From positions 1 through 64,000 of the forward strand of contig NZ_JADKYX010000021.1 of the NCBI RefSeq assembly GCF_016093545.1: a stretch of 64,000 bases of DNA, read 5' to 3'. Each line of letters starts with the position of its first letter. Positions within the stretch are counted from its first letter, which is position 1. The translations under genes and the position numbers were made by a program. The notes beneath the pieces are model-generated. The model was given only the letters and a program-made list of their open reading frames with translations. It searched no databases and was not told the origin of the DNA. Below are positions 15,947 to 21,954 of the stretch, one piece after another. Source of the DNA: Massilia rhizosphaerae. GTDB taxonomy: Bacteria > Pseudomonadota > Gammaproteobacteria > Burkholderiales > Burkholderiaceae_D.

Positions 15947-16858
15947 TCATTGGTGTGTCTCGGGCTGCAGCGTGACGTGGTCGATGCCGTGCTTGTCGAG
16001 CAGCATCGCCTTGACGGCGCGCAGCACGTCGGGCCACGCGTTCAGGTCGTCGATCTCGAGGTGGCCGATCAGCGCGGGCTCGCCGGGCGACATGTCCCAC
16101 ACGTGCAGGTCGTGCACGGAGCGCACGCCCGCGATGGCCCCGAGGTCGGCGCCGATCTGCAGGTAGTCGATGTGGTGCGGCACGCCTTCCATCAGGAAGT
16201 GGTAGGACTCGCGCAGGACGCTCGCCGTCGACTTGAGGATCAGCAGGGACACGAAGATCGACAGGATCGGGTCGATGCGCACCCAGCCCGTGAAGTGGAT
16301 GACGGCGCCGGCCGCGATGGCGGCGATGGAGCCGAGCAGGTCGCCCAGCACGTTGACGAGGGCGGCGCGGGTATTGATGCTCTGTTCGTCGCGCGACAGC
16401 ACCCACGCGACGGCGATGTTGATGCAGGCGCCGATGGCGGCGACGATCAGCACGGTCTTGCCGCCCACGTGCTCCGGGTGCGCGAGACGGGTGGCGGCCT
16501 CGTAGACGATCCAGCCGACGAGCAGCAGCATGGCCAGGCTGTTGACGAACGCGGCGAGCGCCTCCGCGCGCACGAAGCCGAACGAGTGGCGCGCGGACGG
16601 CGGCCGGCGCGCGATGACCTGGGCCAGCAGCGCGAGGCCGAGTGCAGCGGCGTCCGTCACCATATGGCCGGCGTCCGAGATCAGCGCGAGCGAATTCGAC
16701 AGGAAGCCGCTGACGGCCTCGACCAGCGCATACAGCAAGGTCAGCCCGAGCGCGACGGCCAGCGCCTTCTGGCTGCGGCCTTCGATCGTGTGGACGTGGC
16801 GGGCGTCGCCGTCGAGGTGGGCGTGGAGGTGGGCGGAAGAGCCTGCTTGGTCGGACAT
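15947..16858 (-). CDS. Cation diffusion facilitator (CzcD-like metal exporter)
   Basis: A 303-aa CDF-family protein with six predicted membrane helices and a C-terminal cytoplasmic domain (HHIDYLQIGADLGAIAGVRS onward). CDF proteins export Zn, Cd, Co or related divalent metals in exchange for protons. The His-rich N-terminus (HLHAHLDGDARHVH, residues 10-23) is a likely metal-binding tail. Helix 2 has the expected SDAGHMVTD (His65/Asp69). Helix 5, which usually has HxxxD, reads NVLGD (Asn169/Asp173), so one metal ligand is changed and specificity cannot be predicted with confidence. It stands alone; no metal-responsive regulator is adjacent. Confidence 0.9.
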   Translation of the reverse strand: MSDQAGSSAHLHAHLDGDARHVHTIEGRSQKALAVALGLTLLYALVEAVSGFLSNSLALISDAGHMVTDAAALGLALLAQVIARRPPSARHSFGFVRAEALAAFVNSLAMLLLVGWIVYEAATRLAHPEHVGGKTVLIVAAIGACINIAVAWVLSRDEQSINTRAALVNVLGDLLGSIAAIAAGAVIHFTGWVRIDPILSIFVSLLILKSTASVLRESYHFLMEGVPHHIDYLQIGADLGAIAGVRSVHDLHVWDMSPGEPALIGHLEIDDLNAWPDVLRAVKAMLLDKHGIDHVTLQPETHQ

Positions 16859-16896
16859 GGAATGTTGGATAAGAATAAAACAGGCAAGAGTATACC

Positions 16897-16942
16897 CGTA
16901 GGGCGGGGTGATTGATGCCGGGGCGTCGATCCCGCGCCCACC
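16897..16942. repeat. REP-like palindromic repeat, copy 1
   Basis: The sequence CGTAGGGCGGGG, then GATTGATGCC / GGCGTCGATC, then GCGCCCACC forms an imperfect palindrome just upstream of the tRNA-Val promoter. It belongs to the window-wide family with GTAGGGTGGGC / GCCCACC ends. Confidence 0.6.
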
Positions 16943-16971
16943 TTGCGAATATTCGCCCGACTCCTTATAAT
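16943..16971 (+). promoter_or_regulatory. Sigma-70-type promoter of tRNA-Val
   Basis: TTGCGA (16943-16948) and a perfect TATAAT (16966-16971) are separated by exactly 17 bp, and the tRNA starts 12 bp after the -10 box. This is the best-looking promoter in the window. Confidence 0.8.
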
Positions 16972-16982
16972 GGCGGGCATAC

Positions 16983-17059
16983 GGGCGGTTAGTTCAGCTG
17001 GTTAGAATACTTGGTCGACATCCAAGGGGTCGCAGATTCGAATTCTGCACCGCCCACCA
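16983..17059 (+). tRNA. tRNA-Val (anticodon GAC)
   Basis: The 77 nt fold into a complete cloverleaf: acceptor GGGCGGT / ACCGCCC, D stem GTTC / GAAT, anticodon stem CTTGG / CCAAG, T arm GCAGA-TTCGAAT-TCTGC, discriminator A and encoded CCA. The anticodon loop TCGACAT gives anticodon GAC (Val, codons GUC/GUU). Position 33 is C instead of the almost universal U. Confidence 0.93.
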
Positions 17060-17069
17060 GAACACAAAA

Positions 17070-17109
17070 GGATATGCCCGAGCGGCTGCAAGGCCGATCG
17101 GGCATATCC
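17070..17109 (+). other. Perfect hairpin downstream of tRNA-Val
   Basis: GGATATGCCCGA pairs perfectly with TCGGGCATATCC; inside, CGGC pairs with GCCG around a 6-nt loop, giving a 16-bp hairpin broken by one mismatch. It starts 11 nt after the tRNA CCA end and has no U-run, so it is not a classical terminator. It could be a processing signal or part of a small transcript. No gene is seen from 17110 to 17229. Confidence 0.6.
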
Positions 17110-17229
17110 GTCAGTAAGAGCGAGAAAGGCATCAACGGTTATGACACCGCGAACTACAACCGGGTTGTGGGGGAATCGCTAGACGCGGTATGGTGTCCTT
17201 TTGTCTTTTGCAATAGCTCGACGACACTG

Positions 17230-17258
17230 AAAAAACGCGCCTGGTGCGCGTTTTTTTT
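17230..17258 (+). terminator. Rho-independent terminator before thrS
   Basis: Stem AAAACGCGC / GCGCGTTTT with loop CTGGT, followed by a run of T up to 17258. It probably ends the tRNA-Val transcript and insulates thrS, or could act as a thrS leader attenuator. Confidence 0.8.
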
Positions 17259-17321
17259 CGTCCAAAGAAATATTTCAGACTCATCAATCGCAACGGGCGC
17301 ATGGCGCCGATGGAGCTCACA

Positions 17322-19232
17322 ATGTTGAATGTTCGACTCCCGGACGGCTCGAGCCGTCAATTCGAAGGTCCGGTGACGGTCGCCCAGGTGGCGTCCAGCA
17401 TCGCCCCGAGCCTCGCCAAGGCCGCGCTGGCCGGCAAGGTCGACGGCAAGGTCGTCGACACGTCGTTCCTGATCGAGAACGATGCCGATCTCGCCATCGT
17501 CACGGACAAGGATCCGGAAGGCCTGGACGTCATCCGCCACTCGACCGCCCACCTGCTCGCGTATGCCGTCAAGGAATTGTTCCCGGAAGCCCAGGTCACC
17601 ATCGGCCCCGTGATCGAGAACGGTTTCTACTACGACTTCTCGTACAAGCGCCCGTTCACCCCGGACGACCTGCAAGCCATCGAGAAGAAGATGGCCGAAC
17701 TGGCCAAGAAGGACGAGCCGGTCGTCCGCTCGGTGTTGCCGCGCGACGAAGCCGTCGCCTACTTCAAGTCGATCGGCGAGGACTACAAGGCCGAGATCAT
17801 CGCGTCGATCCCGGCGAACGAGGACGTGTCGCTGTACGCCGAGGGCAAGTTCACCGACCTGTGCCGCGGCCCGCACGTGCCGTCGACCGGCAAGCTGAAG
17901 GTCTTCAAGCTGATGAAGCTCGCCGGCGCGTACTGGCGCGGCGATTCGAAGAACGAAATGCTTCAGCGCATCTACGGCACCGCGTGGACGAAGAAAGAAG
18001 ACCAGGAGCAATACCTGCACATGCTGGAAGAGGCCGAGAAGCGCGATCACCGCAAGCTGGGCAAGCAGCTGGACTTCTTCCACTTCCAGGACGAGGCGCC
18101 GGGCCTGATCTTCTGGCATCCGAAGGGCTGGACCATCTGGCAGCAGGTCGAGCAGTACATGCGCAAGACTTACCAGACGACCGGCTACAACGAAGTCAAG
18201 GCGCCGCAGATCATCGACGTCAGCCTGTGGCAGAAGACGGGGCACTGGGACAATTATCGTGAAAACATGTTCACGACCGAGTCGGAAAACCGCACCTATG
18301 CGCTCAAGCCGATGAACTGCCCGGGCCACGTGCAGATCTACAACGCGGGCCTGCGTTCGTACCGCGACCTGCCGCTGCGCTACGGCGAGTTCGGCCAGTG
18401 CCACCGCAACGAATCGTCGGGCGCGCTGCACGGCCTGATGCGCGTGCGCGGCTTCACCCAGGACGACGGCCACGTGTTCTGCACGGAAGAGCAGATCGCG
18501 CCCGAGGTCGTCGCCTTCCACGCCCAGGCGATGAAGGTGTACGAGGACTTCGGCTTCCAGAACATCGACGTCAAGATCGCGCTGAGGCCAAGCAACCGCA
18601 TCGGTTCCGACGAGGTGTGGGACCAGGCCGAAGAAGCGCTGCGTTCCGCGCTGCGCGGCTGCGGCGTGACCTGGACGGAGCTGCCGGGCGAGGGCGCGTT
18701 CTACGGTCCGAAGATCGAATACCACCTGAAGGACAGCCTCGGCCGTCCGTGGCAGGTCGGCACGATGCAGGTCGACTTCTCGATGCCGGGCCGTCTCGGC
18801 GCCGAATATGTCGCGGAAGACAATTCGCGCAAGGTGCCCGTGATGCTGCACCGCGCGATCGTCGGCTCGATGGAGCGCTTCATCGGCATCCTGATCGAGA
18901 ACTATGCGGGCGCGTTGCCACTGTGGCTGGCGCCGGTCCAGGTTGCCATCCTGAATATCTCGGATGCGCAGGCCGATTACGTCAAACAGGTCGAAGCGAA
19001 GCTGAAGGCGGCCGGCTTGCGCGTTCACGCTGATTTGCGGAACGAGAAGATTACCTATAAAATTCGGGAGCATTCCGTCCAAAAACTGCCGTACATTCTA
19101 GTTGTCGGCGATAAAGAGCGGGATGCCAACACCGTGGCCGTTCGCGCCCGCGGCAATGTCGACCTCGGCGTCATGTCGGTCGACGCGCTGCTGGAACGCC
19201 TCCAAGGCGAGGTAGCATCCAAGGCGAAGTAA
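17322..19232 (+). CDS. thrS: Threonyl-tRNA synthetase
   Basis: The 636-aa enzyme charges tRNA-Thr with threonine using ATP. Domain order: TGS (1-62, MLNVRLPDGSSRQF), editing domain (about 65-225) with HSTAHLLAYAVKELFP and the CRGPHVPSTG region, class II catalytic core (about 245-530) with motif 2 region FGQCHRNESSGALHGLMRVR and the zinc ligands in MNCPGH and DDGHVFC, and an anticodon-binding domain (530-636). The start at 17322 gives the standard length; upstream codons in the open frame are unlike the family. It leads the conserved cluster thrS-infC-rpmI-rplT-pheST. Confidence 0.96.
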   Translation: MLNVRLPDGSSRQFEGPVTVAQVASSIAPSLAKAALAGKVDGKVVDTSFLIENDADLAIVTDKDPEGLDVIRHSTAHLLAYAVKELFPEAQVTIGPVIENGFYYDFSYKRPFTPDDLQAIEKKMAELAKKDEPVVRSVLPRDEAVAYFKSIGEDYKAEIIASIPANEDVSLYAEGKFTDLCRGPHVPSTGKLKVFKLMKLAGAYWRGDSKNEMLQRIYGTAWTKKEDQEQYLHMLEEAEKRDHRKLGKQLDFFHFQDEAPGLIFWHPKGWTIWQQVEQYMRKTYQTTGYNEVKAPQIIDVSLWQKTGHWDNYRENMFTTESENRTYALKPMNCPGHVQIYNAGLRSYRDLPLRYGEFGQCHRNESSGALHGLMRVRGFTQDDGHVFCTEEQIAPEVVAFHAQAMKVYEDFGFQNIDVKIALRPSNRIGSDEVWDQAEEALRSALRGCGVTWTELPGEGAFYGPKIEYHLKDSLGRPWQVGTMQVDFSMPGRLGAEYVAEDNSRKVPVMLHRAIVGSMERFIGILIENYAGALPLWLAPVQVAILNISDAQADYVKQVEAKLKAAGLRVHADLRNEKITYKIREHSVQKLPYILVVGDKERDANTVAVRARGNVDLGVMSVDALLERLQGEVASKAK

Positions 19233-19285
19233 TCAAGCATGCGCCTTGAGACGGCCCGATCCATCTTACTTTCAAAGGAAACAAC

Positions 19286-19810
19286 ATAGCTACTGACAAG
19301 TCGTCACATCGCATCAATGGCGAAATCAACTATCCCGAAATGCGTCTGAACGGGATAGACAACGAGCCGCTGGGCATTGTGAGCCTGGCCGAGGCGTTTC
19401 GTCTGGCCGAAGAAGCGAACGTGGATCTGGTGGAAATCGCGCCGAACGCGGTTCCCCCGGTCTGCCGCCTGATGGACTATGGCAAGTTCAAGTATTCGGA
19501 GCAGAAGAAGGCGCACGAAGCGAAGCTGAAGCAGAAGATCATCCAGGTCAAGGAAATCAAATTCCGTCCGGGTACGGATGAGGGGGACTACAGCATCAAG
19601 CTGCGTAACCTGATCAAGTTCCTGGAAGAGGGCGACAAGACCAAGATCACGCTGCGCTTCCGCGGCCGCGAGATGGCCCACCAGGATATCGGCGCACGCA
19701 TGCTGGAGCGTCTGCGCGGCGATCTCGAGCCGTATGGCCAGGTCGAGCAGTTCCCGAAACTGGAAGGCCGCCAGATGATCATGGTGGTCGCGCCCAAGAA
19801 GAAGAAATAA
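19286..19810 (+). CDS. infC: Translation initiation factor IF-3, with AUA start codon
   Basis: IF-3 (174 aa) binds the 30S subunit, prevents premature 50S joining and checks start-codon/initiator pairing. The conserved N-terminal residues ATDKSSHRINGEI precede the first ATG (19340), so translation must start upstream. The only suitable place is ATA at 19286, 6 nt after the Shine-Dalgarno AAAGGA. An in-frame TGA at 19247-19249 closes the frame and no ATG, GTG, TTG or CTG lies between. A rare start codon is known for infC (AUU in E. coli), where IF-3 represses its own translation by rejecting non-canonical starts. Signature regions EEANVDLVEIAPNAVPPVCR and KFRPGTDEGDY are present. Confidence 0.93.
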   Translation: MATDKSSHRINGEINYPEMRLNGIDNEPLGIVSLAEAFRLAEEANVDLVEIAPNAVPPVCRLMDYGKFKYSEQKKAHEAKLKQKIIQVKEIKFRPGTDEGDYSIKLRNLIKFLEEGDKTKITLRFRGREMAHQDIGARMLERLRGDLEPYGQVEQFPKLEGRQMIMVVAPKKKK

Positions 19811-19859
19811 TTCTTCGCCTGCTACACGCGGGTTCGATCTCGCAGTGACGGTCAAGCCG

Positions 19860-19916
19860 GGCCAGGCCCGGACCCCGGGTTTGCCCGTGGTCCGGGCCTG
19901 GCCTATTCCATTTTTT
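19860..19916 (+). terminator. Strong hairpin after infC, terminator-like
   Basis: GGCCAGGCCCGGACC (19860-19874) pairs perfectly with GGTCCGGGCCTGGCC (19889-19903), with a second nested GGG/CCC palindrome in the loop; TATTCCATTTTTT follows to 19916. It suggests partial termination between infC and rpmI. Confidence 0.65.
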
Positions 19917-19931
19917 GAGTTATCGGCGACG

Positions 19932-19996
19932 CATGGTGGGCACGGGGTGCCCACCCTACGGCAAACTCAATCTAGGGTGGACTCCCCGAGTCCACC
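19932..19996. repeat. REP-like palindromes, copy 2 (two adjacent hairpins)
   Basis: GGTGGGCAC-GGG-GTGCCCACC (19935-19955) followed by CCTACGG, and a second hairpin GGTGGACT / AGTCCACC (to about 19996). Same family as the repeats at 41792, 51685 and 59932. It fills the infC-rpmI gap together with the terminator-like hairpin. Confidence 0.65.
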
Positions 19997-20011
19997 AAAC
20001 GCCTGAAACTG

Positions 20012-20172
20012 TGCTAGAATCTGCGGTTCCCATGTTCGCAAGAACAGGGATGCAACACTGTAGTGGACCCGCCTCCGCTGCAGAGACAAGTGAAAGCAGG
20101 CATCCAAGAGCAGCGTTGCTGCCACCTGCAATCCTGTCACATATGAGGCTGCCTGTAAGAGGGCAGAAGACT
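20012..20172 (+). promoter_or_regulatory. Probable promoter and long leader of rpmI-rplT
   Basis: TGCTAGAAT (20012-20020) fits an extended -10 box (TGn-TAGAAT); no good -35 box is visible. If used, the transcript has a leader of about 145 nt before rpmI. In other bacteria ribosomal protein L20 represses this operon by binding such a leader; whether this leader folds the same way was not tested. Confidence 0.45.
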
Positions 20173-20373
20173 ATGCCGAAAATGAAAACCAAAAGCTCCG
20201 CGAAAAAGCGTTTTCGCGTGCGCCCGGGTGGTACCGTCAAATCGGGTATGGCGTTCAAGCGTCACATCCTGACCAAGAAAACCACCAAGAACAAGCGCCA
20301 GCTGCGTGGCACCCGTAACATCAATGCGTCCGACGTCCAAAGCGTCTACCGTATGATGCCGTCGGCCGTTTAA
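20173..20373 (+). CDS. rpmI: 50S ribosomal protein L35
   Basis: A 66-aa basic protein beginning MPKMKTKSSAKKRFRVRPGG, with the usual L35 C-terminus RNINASDVQSVYRMMPSAV-like ending. Component of the large ribosomal subunit. The frame is open far upstream, but the conserved start ATG at 20173 is clear. It is followed 25 bp later by rplT, preceded by AAGGAG. Confidence 0.97.
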   Translation: MPKMKTKSSAKKRFRVRPGGTVKSGMAFKRHILTKKTTKNKRQLRGTRNINASDVQSVYRMMPSAV

Positions 20374-20398
20374 TCTCACATCAAACTAAGGAGCTACT

Positions 20399-20758
20399 AT
20401 GCCTCGAGTAAAACGTGGGGTTACTGCACGTGCCCGTCACAAGAAGGTTCTTGAGCTTGCCAAAGGCTACCGTGGCCGCCGCAGCAAGGTATTCCGTATT
20501 GCCAAGCAAGCCGTCATGCGCGCTGGCCAGTACGCATACCGCGACCGCCGCAACAAGAAGCGCGTTTTCCGCGCCCTGTGGATCACCCGTATCAACGCGG
20601 CTTCGCGTTCGCACGGCATGACCTACAGCGCATTCATGAACGGCCTGAAAAAAGCCGCGATTGAACTGGACCGTAAAGTCCTGGCCGACATGGCTGTCAA
20701 CGACAAGCCGGCTTTTGCCGCTATCGTGAACACCGTCAAGGCAAAGCTGGCTGCTTAA
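20399..20758 (+). CDS. rplT: 50S ribosomal protein L20
   Basis: A 119-aa rRNA-binding protein (MPRVKRGVTARARHKKVLEL) needed early in assembly of the large subunit. The rich basic N-terminal extension and the globular C-terminal domain match the family in length and sequence. In Gram-negative bacteria L20 also represses translation of rpmI-rplT. A Shine-Dalgarno AAGGAG lies 7 nt before the start. Confidence 0.97.
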   Translation: MPRVKRGVTARARHKKVLELAKGYRGRRSKVFRIAKQAVMRAGQYAYRDRRNKKRVFRALWITRINAASRSHGMTYSAFMNGLKKAAIELDRKVLADMAVNDKPAFAAIVNTVKAKLAA

Positions 20759-20816
20759 TCAGACAGCGAACGCAAGACCAGCATCGCGCCGCCGCAGGGT
20801 GGCCGATGCGCAAAGG

Positions 20817-20856
20817 ACGGGGCAAAGGTTTCACGACCGATGCCCTGTTTTTGTTT
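20817..20856 (+). terminator. Hairpin with T-run between rplT and pheS (terminator or attenuator)
   Basis: ACGGGGCA (20817-20824) pairs with TGCCCTGT (20841-20848, one G-U), followed by TTTTTGTTT. The 16-nt loop is long, so it is weak. It may end rplT transcripts or attenuate pheST. Confidence 0.4.
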
Positions 20857-20892
20857 CTGGCGCCTCCCGCCATCAATAGGAAAAAAATACGC

Positions 20893-21921
20893 ATGGATTC
20901 CGCAAACGTCGCGCTGGAACAACTCGTCGTCTCGGCGCAAACCGATTTCGGTGCCGCACAGGACGCTGCCGCGCTGGAAAACGCAAAAGCGAAATACCTG
21001 GGCAAGACCGGCCAGGTGACCGAACTGATGAAGGGCCTCGGCAAGCTCGACCCCGAACAGCGCAAGGCGCAGGGCGCCCTGATCAATGCCGCCAAAGAAA
21101 AAATCGAACAGGCGTTGACGGCCCGTCGCGAGGATCTCGCCAACGCGCTGTTGCTGGCGCGCCTGAATCTTGAATCGATCGACGTGACCCTGCCGGGCCG
21201 CGGCCGTTCCAAAGGCGGTATCCACCCCGTCATGCGGACCTGGGAACGGGTCGAACAGATCTTCCGCTCGATCGGTTTCGACGTGGCCGACGGCCCCGAG
21301 ATCGAAACGGACTGGACCAATTTCACCGCGCTGAACAGCCCGGAAAACCACCCGGCGCGCTCGATGCAGGACACGTTCTACATCGAAGGCAACGACACCA
21401 CCGGCAAGCCGCTGCTGCTGCGCACCCACACGAGCCCGATGCAGGTGCGCTATGCCCGCAGCCACACGCCGCCGATCAAGGTCATCGCGCCGGGCCGCAC
21501 GTATCGCGTCGACAGCGACGCCACGCACTCGCCGATGTTCCACCAGGTCGAAGGCCTGTGGATCGGCGAAGACATCAGCTTTGCCGACCTGAAGGGCGTG
21601 TACCTGAATTTCGTGAAGGCGTTCTTCGAGACGGACGACCTGCAGGTCCGCTTCCGCCCGTCGTATTTCCCGTTCACGGAACCGTCGGCCGAGATCGACA
21701 TCGCGTTCGGCTCCGGTCCGCTGAAGGGGCGCTGGCTGGAAGTGTCGGGCGCCGGCCAGGTGCACCCGACGGTCGTCCGCAATTTCGGACTGGATCCGGA
21801 AAAATTCATCGGCTTCGCGTTCGGTTCGGGCCTGGAGCGCCTGACCATGCTGCGCTACGGGATCAACGATCTGCGCCTGTTCTACGAAGGCGACCTCCGT
21901 TTCCTGAAACAATTTAATTAA
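20893..21921 (+). CDS. pheS: Phenylalanyl-tRNA synthetase alpha subunit
   Basis: The catalytic alpha subunit (342 aa) of the (alpha-beta)2 enzyme that charges tRNA-Phe. It has an N-terminal coiled-coil arm (about 1-90) and a class II core with GRGRSKGGIHPV, MFHQVEGLWIGE, the motif 2/3 regions FRPSYFPFTEPSAE and GFAFGSGLERLTMLRYGI. The start at MDSANVALEQ (20893) is chosen over 20806 because of family length. It is followed 33 bp later by pheT. Confidence 0.96.
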   Translation: MDSANVALEQLVVSAQTDFGAAQDAAALENAKAKYLGKTGQVTELMKGLGKLDPEQRKAQGALINAAKEKIEQALTARREDLANALLLARLNLESIDVTLPGRGRSKGGIHPVMRTWERVEQIFRSIGFDVADGPEIETDWTNFTALNSPENHPARSMQDTFYIEGNDTTGKPLLLRTHTSPMQVRYARSHTPPIKVIAPGRTYRVDSDATHSPMFHQVEGLWIGEDISFADLKGVYLNFVKAFFETDDLQVRFRPSYFPFTEPSAEIDIAFGSGPLKGRWLEVSGAGQVHPTVVRNFGLDPEKFIGFAFGSGLERLTMLRYGINDLRLFYEGDLRFLKQFN

Positions 21922-21954
21922 GCCGCAACCGTCCGAACAAGAAGGCAAACGAAT

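Noticed and set aside
17040..17110. tRNA-Val 3' end as an integration (att) site
   Set aside because: No integrase, no displaced tRNA end duplicate and no foreign block follow; core gene thrS comes next.
17011..17328. 105-codon plus-strand frame over the tRNA and thrS leader
   Set aside because: It starts inside the tRNA and passes through a hairpin and a terminator; no natural protein features.
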